Positions 28,218-36,594 of a stretch of 64,000 nucleotides of DNA are shown in pieces. This stretch comes from Caldilineaceae bacterium. Its GTDB lineage: Bacteria; Chloroflexota; Anaerolineae; Caldilineales; Caldilineaceae. How positions within the stretch are numbered: position 1 is the stretch's first letter; each line of letters begins with the position of its first letter. The DNA is taken from contig JAPKMW010000011.1 of NCBI GenBank assembly GCA_026645575.1, forward strand, positions 1 to 64,000, read 5' to 3'. The translations under genes and the position numbers were made by a program. Under the pieces are notes generated by a model. That model did no database searches and had not been told where the DNA came from. It was given only the letters and a program-made list of their open reading frames with translations.

Positions 28218-29192
28218 TTACAGTTGACGCAGGGCGTGCAAACAAGTATCGGCATCGGGGCTGTCGAGGATAATATCACTGACCTGGCTGCGCTGGGCAG
28301 GTTTCACGGCCTGTAGGAGCCGCACCAATGCCAGTGGCGCCGAGGTAAAGCGATGTTCTAAGATTTTTAGCATCAACTCCTGCCATTGGCTTGTCGCTTC
28401 AATTTCAGCTTCACGACGTTCAGCTTCACGGCGTGTGGCTTCGGCTTCGCGGCGTGCGGCCTCGGCTACAGCCGCCAGCTTTTGGGTTTCCGCTGCTAGC
28501 TTTTCACCATAAGCGCGATCAAACAGCTTGGCAATCACCGGGTTATCCAGATCCATCGGATCCTCCTTAAACAAAGTCCACAGAAAATCACTACTAAACA
28601 ACTTTGATTGCGCGGCGATCAAAATCGCTGTCGTCAGTAAGGTGCGCTGGCGGTCGGTATCTTTTTCATGGGTTAGAATTAACTCGCGCTCCTCACGCAA
28701 CAATGTTTCATCCATAGGTTGCGTTAGCACTGGCAATAGCGGCGCAAAGATGTATAACTCACCGCTCCGAATCTGATCGACATAGCGCCATAGGCAGATC
28801 GGCTGGTAAGTGAACGTATGAAAAATGGTTTCGCCGATCTTCATTTCATAACGGCCAGGCGGGTCGGAGACGCGCGGTCGGATGTAAACCGGTAACGTAA
28901 TGATTGGCGTTGGCTTCATCATTTCACTCAGCATGGCGTTGTAGACAAAAAAGCGGCGGGGACAGTCGCCATCATGATCCAGTTGAAAATCAATGTGCAT
29001 GTATGCGGTTGTTCCCTGCAACGCGATCTTGTGCAAAAAATCGACCCGGTCAATTTCCAGCGCCAGCTCTACATTGGCTTGCCCCTCCAGCAGACGGATT
29101 GACTTGTCAGGAAAGCCCAACCTCAAAAACTCGACGGGGTAGGTGCGCGCCAGGATCTTAAGTGCGTGGTCATAGGGATTTTGAATGCTCAT
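28218..29192 (-). CDS. Rpn family PD-(D/E)xK nuclease (putative transposase-like)
   Basis: This 324-residue protein resembles the Rpn/YhgA-like PD-(D/E)xK group (recombination-promoting nucleases, often labelled 'transposase'). The N-terminal catalytic-like part (about 1-130) contains ALEIDRVDFLHKIAL and YMHIDFQL, where the canonical ExK position is altered, so activity is uncertain. A charged coiled coil of AERREAE-type repeats spans about 238-270. The C-terminal helical part (TSQWQELMLKIL) matches the usual family tail. It converges with the ABC operon, 18 bp from the last stop. Such genes are typically present in many copies in Chloroflexota and cyanobacteria. Confidence 0.78.
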   Translation of the reverse strand: MSIQNPYDHALKILARTYPVEFLRLGFPDKSIRLLEGQANVELALEIDRVDFLHKIALQGTTAYMHIDFQLDHDGDCPRRFFVYNAMLSEMMKPTPIITLPVYIRPRVSDPPGRYEMKIGETIFHTFTYQPICLWRYVDQIRSGELYIFAPLLPVLTQPMDETLLREERELILTHEKDTDRQRTLLTTAILIAAQSKLFSSDFLWTLFKEDPMDLDNPVIAKLFDRAYGEKLAAETQKLAAVAEAARREAEATRREAERREAEIEATSQWQELMLKILEHRFTSAPLALVRLLQAVKPAQRSQVSDIILDSPDADTCLHALRQL

Positions 29193-29390
29193 GGCTGCTA
29201 CCTGCTTTACTCCTCTTTTTGCTTATGGTTGATTGTAGCATTTTTACTGCACTCCGTCAATGTTGATCACCGTAAGGCTTGTCTGTTAATCGTTGCGTCT
29301 GCTTTGCATAAATACGTCATTGGCGCTATTATAGACAAGTGACCCGCACCGTAGACAAGCCGGTGCAGGTCAAGGGCATGCTATCAATGG

Positions 29391-29630
29391 TTATGGAGCA
29401 ACTTTCGGTGGCGCTTGGGCGACCAGGCGATCAAGTTTGCTCTGGACGCTGTGCAACAAATTTTCCAGTGTGCCGATCTTTTGGCGCAACACCTGTTGTT
29501 CGGCAACGGTGGTCGCCTGGGTGGCGGAGAGATGGGCGATGTGTTGCAAGCTGTGGCCCATCGCCATCTCTACATCCATGCGGTTGTGTTCGTACTCGAA
29601 TAGCACTTTTTCAATGGGATAGGTACTCAT
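29391..29630 (-). CDS. Small coiled-coil protein, unknown
   Basis: This 79-residue protein is probably a long helix pair (VEMAMGHSLQHIAHL, then VAEQQVLRQKIGTLENLLHSVQSKLDRLV with heptad spacing). It has no signal or membrane segment. ATG 29630 is chosen because AAAGGAGG lies eight bases upstream; a GTG at 29639 overlaps that site. It diverges from the Xre-like regulator. The family is not recognised. Confidence 0.65.
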   Translation of the reverse strand: MSTYPIEKVLFEYEHNRMDVEMAMGHSLQHIAHLSATQATTVAEQQVLRQKIGTLENLLHSVQSKLDRLVAQAPPKVAP

Positions 29631-29712
29631 TGGGTTCACCTCCTTTCGACATTGAATGGGATACCATGCCTACGTTGCGTGCTAGGTACAACACCAACGT
29701 GGGGCAGTAGGG

Positions 29713-29741
29713 CAAAAACAAGACTAAGAGTCTTGTTTTTG
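29713..29741. promoter_or_regulatory. 13-bp palindrome upstream of Xre-like gene (candidate operator)
   Basis: CAAAAACAAGACT at 29713-29725 and its exact complement at 29729-29741 flank a three-base AAG spacer. It sits between two divergent genes and 43 bp before the Xre-like start. A dyad there is what an autoregulated Xre repressor would use. The TTTTT end also makes it terminator-like for an incoming plus-strand transcript. Confidence 0.5.
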
Positions 29742-29783
29742 ATTGTAACATAGCAGTTTATTCTTGGCAAATCGAAAATCATC

Positions 29784-29996
29784 ATGCAACGGCTTGGCGA
29801 AAAATTGTATACGCTCCGCAAACGTCACGCGCTGACCCAAGCACAACTTGGTGAGATGCTGGGCGTTGACTATACTCACGTTGGCAAAATGGAAAAAGGT
29901 GAACGGTCGCCAAGCTTGGAAATCCTGTTCAAACTGATGCAGATTTTTAACGTTTCTTGTGACCAGTTGCTGATGGATGATCGGGAAGTGGATTGA
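29784..29996 (+). CDS. Xre family helix-turn-helix regulator
   Basis: This is a 70-residue protein that is all DNA-binding domain: LGEKLYTLRKRHALTQAQLGEMLGVDYTHVGKMEKGE (helix-turn-helix about residues 19-40), then the usual SPSLEILFKLMQIFNVSCDQLL tail. It resembles stand-alone Cro/CI-type regulators. It lies directly upstream of the DUF433/DUF5615 pair and may control it or the divergent coiled-coil gene. Confidence 0.87.
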   Translation: MQRLGEKLYTLRKRHALTQAQLGEMLGVDYTHVGKMEKGERSPSLEILFKLMQIFNVSCDQLLMDDREVD

Positions 29997-30045
29997 GGTA
30001 GGCGGTTCAGCGTCGCCCTCTTGGATGGAAGGCGGAAGGAACGAG

Positions 30046-30294
30046 ATGAAACAAGCATTTACTCCCTTCGGGCGCATAACCTTTACACCCGGCATGATGG
30101 GCGGGCGAGCCTGTATCCGTGGGATGCGGATCACAGTGGCGTTGATCCTGAATTTGGTTGCCAATGGCATGAGCAATGTTGAAATCCTCGATGCTTATCC
30201 TTATTTAGAAGAGGAGGATATTCAGCAAGCGCTTCAGTATGGTGCCTGGTTGGCTGAAGACGCTGTCTATGAACTCGCGGTTGCGGCTGACTAA
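30046..30294 (+). CDS. DUF433 antitoxin-like protein
   Basis: This is an 82-residue DUF433 protein, a VapB-like antitoxin family with a winged-helix DNA-binding fold. Typical elements are present: RITFTPGMMGGRACIRGMRITVALIL, VANGMSNVEILDAYPYLEEEDIQQAL. ATG 30046 has GGAAGGAA upstream; a longer in-frame start would overlap the Xre gene. Its stop is four bases before the DUF5615 start, the usual antitoxin-toxin layout. It probably neutralises the next gene product and represses the pair. Confidence 0.88.
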   Translation: MKQAFTPFGRITFTPGMMGGRACIRGMRITVALILNLVANGMSNVEILDAYPYLEEEDIQQALQYGAWLAEDAVYELAVAAD

Positions 30295-30298
30295 AGCT

Positions 30299-30664
30299 AT
30301 GCTAAAGTTTTTAGCCGACATTGGCATTTCGCCGAAAGCCGTTGCTTTTTTACGCAGTGAGGGCGATGATGCTACTCACCTGATCGAAGAGCAACTGCAG
30401 CGTTTGTCCGATGGAGAAATCATTGCGAAAGCCAAGCGCGAAGGGCGAGTTATCCTCACCCACGACCTTGATTTCGGTGATCTCATGGCGGCTAGTGGCG
30501 ATAGCCTGCCCAGCGTGGTGATTTTTCGCTTGTCTGATATGCGCCCGACCAATGTAACTCTGCATCTTCGTTTAGTGTTAGCCCACTATGAAAACCTTTT
30601 GCGTAGTGGCGCCATCCTCAGTATTACACAGGGACGTGTCCGTGTTCGGCGCTTACCTGTTTGA
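30299..30664 (+). CDS. DUF5615 PIN-like toxin
   Basis: This is a 121-residue DUF5615 (Mut7-C/PIN-like) protein, the usual partner of DUF433. PIN-type acidic residues appear in FLADIGISPK (first Asp), in DGEIIAKAKREGRVILTHDLDFGDL (Asp pair) and in the conserved HDxDF motif. These proteins are predicted Mg-dependent RNases. The start at 30299 begins at MLKFLADIG, as in homologues. Together with the gene before it, it forms a type II toxin-antitoxin operon. Confidence 0.87.
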   Translation: MLKFLADIGISPKAVAFLRSEGDDATHLIEEQLQRLSDGEIIAKAKREGRVILTHDLDFGDLMAASGDSLPSVVIFRLSDMRPTNVTLHLRLVLAHYENLLRSGAILSITQGRVRVRRLPV

Positions 30665-30685
30665 ATTATCAGAAGGAGTAACAAG

Positions 30686-31084
30686 ATGGACCCCGTTTCA
30701 CTGGCCTTAATTGCCGGTAGTGCTGAAGGTATCGCTTCAACGCTGACTGATGCTGCGATTAATTCTACGGTTGCCATGTACCATTCGTTAAAAAAGTTGA
30801 TCAAACAACGTTTTGGGGAGCAAAGTAAGTTGAGCAAAGCCGTTGATGACTTAGAAGAGGTGCCTGAGTCGCAAGGTCGAAAGCTGGTTTTAGAAGAAGA
30901 AGTAAAGCGGGTACAGGCGGATCAAGACCAAGAAATTCTTACTGCTGCACACAGGTTACTTGAAAAGCTACAAATGACCAAAGGACAAAAAATCATTCGC
31001 CAAACCGCTGTTGGCAATAATATTGCACAAGCAGCAAGCGGCAGCAGTGCCTCAGTCAATGTAACCAGACCCCCAAAGTGGTGA
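30686..31084 (+). CDS. Small helical effector, Bell/HeLo-like, with C-terminal amyloid-like motif
   Basis: This 132-residue protein has two parts. Residues 1-100 are helical: a weakly hydrophobic N-terminal helix (DPVSLALIAGSAEGIASTL), then LKKLIKQRFG, and a charged region with ESQGRKLVLEEEV and QEILTAAHRLLEKLQ. That pattern recalls bacterial Bell domains, predicted membrane-active cell-death effectors related to fungal HeLo domains. Residues 106-126 hold a short glycine/asparagine/glutamine-rich segment, GNNIAQAASGSSASVN, repeated in variant form at the N-terminus of the next protein. GAAGGAG lies before the ATG, and the NLR gene begins nine bases after the stop. Family assignment is by eye; the pairing with the NLR is the strongest evidence. 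Confidence 0.72.
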   Translation: MDPVSLALIAGSAEGIASTLTDAAINSTVAMYHSLKKLIKQRFGEQSKLSKAVDDLEEVPESQGRKLVLEEEVKRVQADQDQEILTAAHRLLEKLQMTKGQKIIRQTAVGNNIAQAASGSSASVNVTRPPKW

Positions 31085-31093
31085 GACGGTGAT

Positions 31094-34000
31094 ATGCGAC
31101 AGGATGCAAATGGAAATAACATCGTTCAGGCAATGGACAGTTCCTGGGCGCAGTTGAACAACTTTAATGGCCCGGTCTACCTCTCCCAACCCGCTGGGCT
31201 TCGTGGGCATTATGATATTGGCTATATCCTGCACTACTATGCACAGCTTTTTGTGGGACGGGAAGTAGAACATCAATATTTAGTCAATTTTTCTCTTCAA
31301 CAGAAGCCGGGTTATCTTTTAGTAAAGGCGCCGCCAGGGTATGGCAAGTCGGCTTTGGCGGCGAACTTTATTCAACAGTATACAACGAACACCCAAACAG
31401 CAGGAGTGCGGCTTCTCTATTATTTCATTCGGCAAAATGAAAACAAAAATACGGCGCAGGATTTTCTTCAAGTTGTCAATTTACAACTTCTGTCGCTCTT
31501 GAACCTTCCCGGTGGTGTTACTTCTGAACTTGACTCACTACGGCTACAATTTAGTGAGCTTTGGCATTTAGCAAATGAAGAAGCAAGCCAAGCGTCGCCG
31601 TTGTTACTATTGATCGATGGTTTGGATGAAATGGCAGATGGCGATGCTACCGTTGCTACCGAACTACCGACCGAATTGCGAGATTATGTTCATATTGTCA
31701 TTACCTCGCGCCCTAACCCCAATCCACAACAACACGTTATTGAGGAACACCCGCTTCGACAGGCCCAAATTCTTGAATTGCACCCTCTTAATTTGCATGA
31801 CATCAGACAAGCAGTAGCAACTAGTGTCTTTTCTCTTCCCATCGCCGACGATGTTTTAACACGAATCTACAATGTCACGCACGGTGAACCGATCTATCTA
31901 CGCGCTGTCTTACAAGATGTCATCACAAAAGGTGTAGCCACGTTGGCCGAACTGGAATATAAACCGCCCGCTGGTGTTCAAACCTATTTTCAAAATCAAC
32001 TTGCGCAGTTAGATAAGCTCACCAATCATGAGCTGACCTGGGAAATCCTTGGGTTGTTGACAGTAACGATTGGGGGGATTAGCCAAGATGAACTGGCTGA
32101 TCTACTGAGAGTGGCGCCAAGGCATATTTATAGAGCTACCAAGCCGATTGCGCGCTTTCTGCTGGGTGAAGAGCGTCAGGAATTGATGCATTGGCTATTT
32201 CGTACCGCAGTTGAAGCAGAGTTGCCCAAGTCGCGTGACTATTACCAGCAAAAGTTAGTGCAATGGTGTAAGTCGTATCAGGAGCAATATTGGCCGAATA
32301 CGACGCCGATGTATATTCTCGACAACTATGCAGCCCATCTTATAGCCATTCGCGATCACAGATCGCTTTATGCCTTGGTTGATAAGCGCTGGATGCAGTT
32401 GAAACGGCAACGAACAGGAGCGCATGTCGCTTTCGCGCAAGATATGGAGAAGGTTATTGATCTGGCCGCTACTGCAGAAGCAACAGACTGGGAAGCGTTG
32501 ATCGGCAGTTGCCTGGCATACACTACGGTCGTCACACGCTCCGCTACCGTAGATTACTGCGTATTAAAGAGTCTAGTTCATGCAGGTGAAAGCAAGAAAG
32601 CCTATCATTATACTACCCTGATTAGCGATATTCGTGAGCGGTGTCGCGCTTACTCTTCTATAGCGGAGGCATGTATCAAGGTTGGCGAACTGACAACAGC
32701 CCTCCTTGTATCAGAAGAGTGGGCGCAAGTAGCCTTTCATTCCGAAAATGAGGATATACTTTCGCCAAGTAGTGACCAGATCGGACTATTACACAACGCG
32801 CAAAGAGCGGTGCAACTAGCAGCGGCTGGAGAATTTGACAAAGCTATTCAGGTGGCAGAAGTGATCACTGATGAGCTTATTTCGCACTGGACGCGTTTCC
32901 GCATTGCACAACAAATGGCTAACTTAGGGCAAAAGCAGAGAGCATACGCTCTTACAAAAACCATTTTGAAGGGCACTAGTTTTTATGCTCTTACCTTCAA
33001 TTTTATCCTTGCGCAAGCCCACTCCGTAGGAGTGTTTCGTGGAGAACGCAAGAAATACTTTCTTTCACAAGATGTACGCAAGTATACTATTTTAGCGCCC
33101 GAAGAACTGGGGCGATGGCATGACGCCACTTATGTTGAAGAACTCTTGCAGACACGCTTGCAAGAGGGTTGGGAAAATTGGGGAGTGACGGAATATAATT
33201 TCAATGATCTAGCAGTCAATCTGATTTCTAGCAAAAATCAACAAGGATTTCGGCGTCTGTTAGCTGTAGTACAAACCATTACAGATAAGGAAACTAAGAC
33301 ATATACATTATGCAAGATTGCAAATGCTTTGGCCACACATTTTCATATAGAACAGGCGTTGGAAGTAATAGACAAGATACCAAACTGGTATGAGATTGAT
33401 CGGATTCAACCTCTGGGTGCTGTCACTGAAGCTGTTATTCTTACTGGCGATCTACAGCAACTTAACTATGTTTTACAGAAAACATGGTTAATATATATGC
33501 TCCCAACTCGCATAGAGGCACTATGTGAAATTTCAAATATCTTGGCTACTCATTTGCATTTAGATAAGGCACGTTACATTGCAAACATTGCACTAGAATT
33601 GTGTGAACTTGGAGGAGGTAGATTAGGCGCTACTGGTTACGAAGATGCTAAGGTGTTTTTTCAAAATAATTTATTTGATATGTTATGCAACGATGGTAAA
33701 ATTGACAAGGCCGCAGCCTTGATTGAAGGTGCGTGGAACGCAGATAAAAACGGTTACGGACAGAGTACAACAAAGCGGTGGCTGGATAGAATACTGGAAA
33801 TAGTTGCTCACTCCGATCAATGCGAATTTGTGTCTATCCTACAACCGGTTGTAGAAAACGTACAAGCAAGACTGCGTGAGGTAGCCGAACATATTTCCAA
33901 TATACCTGATGAGATTAGCTGGAAATACGATGAAATTAAAAGATTTAGGGAAGAATCTACCGAATTAGGAAACAGTTTTGTTCAAGTTAAAGAAACTTGT

Positions 34001-34960
34001 TCTGATCCTCTAAAATTATCTCTATTACATCAGACAATTCAGGCAGATGACAGAAGTAAGAACCATAAGCACCGTCATGAGAGCCTTGTGTCAGCAGAAA
34101 AACAAGATCGGTTATATAGAATTAATCGGCGAGGTGAGCGTTTGAGTATGGGTTTGAGTATAGATAGAGTAAATGAAAACAGCCGGCTATTTTTCGTCGA
34201 AAACGGCGCGCGCTTAATGGCGCAAGTTGGAAGTTTAGAGGAACTCAGAGAGTTAAGCTTACAGAAAGACAGTAGTATCATTAAAGACTTTGCCTACTGG
34301 CTTGCAGACACAGAAAGTATAGATTTACTGGAGCAAGCGCTAAGGGTTTATGAGGATCCTTATTATGGTACATCAGCTATGTTAAGTGCGATGACTTACC
34401 GGATGGCTGAAACACGCAATCATAAAGGTTTACGCCGACTACTTGTGCTAACACAAGAAACAGAGCTATCAATTAACATTGGAGTAACGGTTGGTCTAAT
34501 TGGGATGGCAATGATAGAAAGTGGCGATGAGGAAGGCTTCCGTCAAGCACTAGCCTTAGCCACCACGCTTAATCGTCGTAATGGCTACTGCAACGATGCT
34601 CTAGAGTTAATTGCCCCCGCGTTAGCCGAAATAGGTCGCTTTGATGATGCCGCAAAAATTGCTCTCCAGTTTAATGGTTATAGGTTGGATAAATCGATTT
34701 TTGAAGAAATAAGGATTCATCTTTTATCAGCTAATTCTATTGAAGAAGCATTCCCAAAGATTGTAAATGCTTTACAAATCGCACGCCGCTTTTCGCGTGA
34801 ACGTATTTTTCAGGTACTTGATGCAGCTCAATATTGGTTTATGTATATTGATGATGGCGACACCGCTTGGCGAATTTACCAAGCGGTGGAAGCAGTTGAA
34901 AATTGGTGGTCATTTGACAAGACCTTAGAAGAGTTGAAAGCGCGCCTTGATGCGATCTAA
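31094..34960 (+). CDS. NACHT/NLR-type STAND ATPase with N-terminal amyloid-like motif
   Basis: This is a 1288-residue cytoplasmic STAND protein. Residues 3-22 carry GNNIVQAMDSSWAQLN, matching the C-terminal motif of the preceding small protein. FVGRE (53-57) leads into the NACHT domain: P-loop APPGYGKSA (79-87), Walker B LLLLIDGLDEM (170-180) and sensor ITSRP (203-207). A winged-helix region (about 310-420) is followed by about 800 residues of degenerate helical TPR-like repeats (AGESKKAYHYTTL, AAAGEFDKAIQVAEV) that would sense a ligand. The gene is clearly richer in A+T than its surroundings, especially 33.2-34.8 kb, suggesting acquisition by transfer. Likely action: ligand-driven oligomerisation that templates the effector. 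Confidence 0.85.
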   Translation: MRQDANGNNIVQAMDSSWAQLNNFNGPVYLSQPAGLRGHYDIGYILHYYAQLFVGREVEHQYLVNFSLQQKPGYLLVKAPPGYGKSALAANFIQQYTTNTQTAGVRLLYYFIRQNENKNTAQDFLQVVNLQLLSLLNLPGGVTSELDSLRLQFSELWHLANEEASQASPLLLLIDGLDEMADGDATVATELPTELRDYVHIVITSRPNPNPQQHVIEEHPLRQAQILELHPLNLHDIRQAVATSVFSLPIADDVLTRIYNVTHGEPIYLRAVLQDVITKGVATLAELEYKPPAGVQTYFQNQLAQLDKLTNHELTWEILGLLTVTIGGISQDELADLLRVAPRHIYRATKPIARFLLGEERQELMHWLFRTAVEAELPKSRDYYQQKLVQWCKSYQEQYWPNTTPMYILDNYAAHLIAIRDHRSLYALVDKRWMQLKRQRTGAHVAFAQDMEKVIDLAATAEATDWEALIGSCLAYTTVVTRSATVDYCVLKSLVHAGESKKAYHYTTLISDIRERCRAYSSIAEACIKVGELTTALLVSEEWAQVAFHSENEDILSPSSDQIGLLHNAQRAVQLAAAGEFDKAIQVAEVITDELISHWTRFRIAQQMANLGQKQRAYALTKTILKGTSFYALTFNFILAQAHSVGVFRGERKKYFLSQDVRKYTILAPEELGRWHDATYVEELLQTRLQEGWENWGVTEYNFNDLAVNLISSKNQQGFRRLLAVVQTITDKETKTYTLCKIANALATHFHIEQALEVIDKIPNWYEIDRIQPLGAVTEAVILTGDLQQLNYVLQKTWLIYMLPTRIEALCEISNILATHLHLDKARYIANIALELCELGGGRLGATGYEDAKVFFQNNLFDMLCNDGKIDKAAALIEGAWNADKNGYGQSTTKRWLDRILEIVAHSDQCEFVSILQPVVENVQARLREVAEHISNIPDEISWKYDEIKRFREESTELGNSFVQVKETCSDPLKLSLLHQTIQADDRSKNHKHRHESLVSAEKQDRLYRINRRGERLSMGLSIDRVNENSRLFFVENGARLMAQVGSLEELRELSLQKDSSIIKDFAYWLADTESIDLLEQALRVYEDPYYGTSAMLSAMTYRMAETRNHKGLRRLLVLTQETELSINIGVTVGLIGMAMIESGDEEGFRQALALATTLNRRNGYCNDALELIAPALAEIGRFDDAAKIALQFNGYRLDKSIFEEIRIHLLSANSIEEAFPKIVNALQIARRFSRERIFQVLDAAQYWFMYIDDGDTAWRIYQAVEAVENWWSFDKTLEELKARLDAI

Positions 34961-34977
34961 GATATTACCAGTGGATA

Positions 34978-36447
34978 CTACTGATAAATAATCAAATTCG
35001 GCGTCACCTCGATATACCCCTGCTCCCCATAGCCATCGATCCCTAGCGCTTCGCGTGGCGTCATCAGCGGTTGATCCCAGCGGTAGAAGAGTTTGAACGC
35101 GCTAAAGTGGATCGCCTCATCAATAAAGTCATTGTACTTGCTGATCTTCCCCCACGGACCGCCCCAGCCGTCGGCGGAGATGGTGAGGGCGATGCGATCG
35201 TAGTCCCAGGCGAGATCGGCTTTATCCACAATCATGCTGTCCAGAAACTGGTGGAGGAGCAGAATGCGTTCGCCGGGGAGGTTGTTCTCGACCAGATAAG
35301 CTTGCATGGCGGCCTGAGCGTCGTTGATCTGCGCGGCAGTGACATAGCCAATCGGGTCGCCGGGCCAAGCTTGCCCTGTGTGCGCCATGGCAAATTCGGG
35401 GTCAAGCGCTAGGTGGACATTTTCGTACTTGAGCCAGGGGAAGCCCACGGCTAACGCCTCGACTGGTGTGAGCGCGCCGATTTGAATGTCGAGGATTACT
35501 GCTAGATTCTCGGCTTGGGCTGCTTTGATATACGCCTCTACCACCTCATCGGTTAAGAAGGCCAGGTAACGCTTGTCCCCACCGGGCGCTTTGGTCGCCA
35601 TGCCGTAGACCAGATGGAACGCACCCTGCACCCGCAATTCATCGGCATTAGCGGCGTCATAGGCTTGGGCTTGGGCTTTGAGCAGCGGCGTCAGTGGGTC
35701 GATCTCATGCTCGCCCAGAATGCCCATCACCGGCACACCGGGCCGACCATAGTAGGTGAGCCAGGTTGTTTTATGGAAAGGGGAGGAAGCGGGGACGGTT
35801 TGGGCTTCAGTCGTCAAGCGCTCCACCACGGAGCCACGAACGGCGACCGTTGTTGTCACGCCAGCCACCGGTGCGCTGACCGGCGATAGTGCTGGGTCGG
35901 GCAACGCGCCATCGCTGCCGGGAATTGCCAACCGCTGGCCGGCAAAGATGCGGTTGGGGTCAGCAATCCCATTGACCTGGGTGAGCAGCGCCAGATCAAC
36001 CGCAAAGCGTTCGGCAAGGAGCGCCAGCGTGTCGCCCGGCTGAATAACATAGAAGGTTGGCGCTTGCCCCGTTGCTGCGCTGGTCGGAGGGGCAACGGGT
36101 GGCGGTGGCGGCTCTGCCGGCCAGCGGAGAATTGCACTGCCTTCGCCGTTACTCAACAACATGCGTTGCTCGTCGCCATCCAGCGTGACAGTCACCGGGG
36201 CGCTGCTGGCAATGGTCAGGGTGAGCTGTTGCCCCTGCCATTCACCGGTATTGCCCTGTTGCAAAATTCCAGTAAAGGCCAACCGCTCATCAACCTGCAC
36301 CTGCACCCAACTCCAGCCGCCGACCGCGATTTTTAGCGAGTGTGGCGCCGGCGTGACCTGTGCGTAGACCATGCCGTTTGTTTGCCAAAAGAGCAGACAG
36401 CCGATCCCCACGCCGATCAGAAACAGAAGTAACCGCAATTGTTGCAC
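34978..36447 (-). CDS. LysM-domain secreted protein with TIM-barrel-like C-terminal part
   Basis: This is a 489-residue exported protein. A signal peptide or anchor (RLLLFLIGVGIGCLLFW) is followed by a beta-rich domain (about 30-120, RodZ-like 'GGWSWVQVQVDERLAFTG') and one LysM (YVIQPGDTLALLAERFAVD...GQRLAIPG, about 133-180) that binds peptidoglycan. The last 260 residues look like an alpha/beta barrel (FHLVYGMATKAPGG, VILDIQIGALTPVEAL, LALDPEFAM, RILLLHQF). I know this segment only as an uncharacterised LysM-linked domain. GTG 36447 is chosen for its GGGAGG four bases upstream; a TTG at 36471 is possible. It converges with the NLR gene, 17 bp apart. Confidence 0.78.
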   Translation of the reverse strand: MQQLRLLLFLIGVGIGCLLFWQTNGMVYAQVTPAPHSLKIAVGGWSWVQVQVDERLAFTGILQQGNTGEWQGQQLTLTIASSAPVTVTLDGDEQRMLLSNGEGSAILRWPAEPPPPPVAPPTSAATGQAPTFYVIQPGDTLALLAERFAVDLALLTQVNGIADPNRIFAGQRLAIPGSDGALPDPALSPVSAPVAGVTTTVAVRGSVVERLTTEAQTVPASSPFHKTTWLTYYGRPGVPVMGILGEHEIDPLTPLLKAQAQAYDAANADELRVQGAFHLVYGMATKAPGGDKRYLAFLTDEVVEAYIKAAQAENLAVILDIQIGALTPVEALAVGFPWLKYENVHLALDPEFAMAHTGQAWPGDPIGYVTAAQINDAQAAMQAYLVENNLPGERILLLHQFLDSMIVDKADLAWDYDRIALTISADGWGGPWGKISKYNDFIDEAIHFSAFKLFYRWDQPLMTPREALGIDGYGEQGYIEVTPNLIIYQ

Positions 36448-36594
36448 AAAGCCTCCCACCAGTACAAACAACGCATCCAGAGCAGCTTGGTCACTGCCGG
36501 TTGCTTACTGTACCACCGTGTCGCGGAATCAGCAAAGGTGGAACAATGTTCAAACTTTAGCAAGGAGGGCTGTGTTCATTCTGATCCATCTGCG

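Noticed and set aside
28218..29192. Active transposon because of the 'Rpn transposase' resemblance
   Set aside because: No terminal inverted repeats or target duplications were seen next to the gene. Rpn proteins are nucleases and are often stationary.
29724..30176. 150-codon minus-strand frame over the Xre and DUF433 genes
   Set aside because: Overlaps two well-supported small genes and the candidate operator; no start signal.
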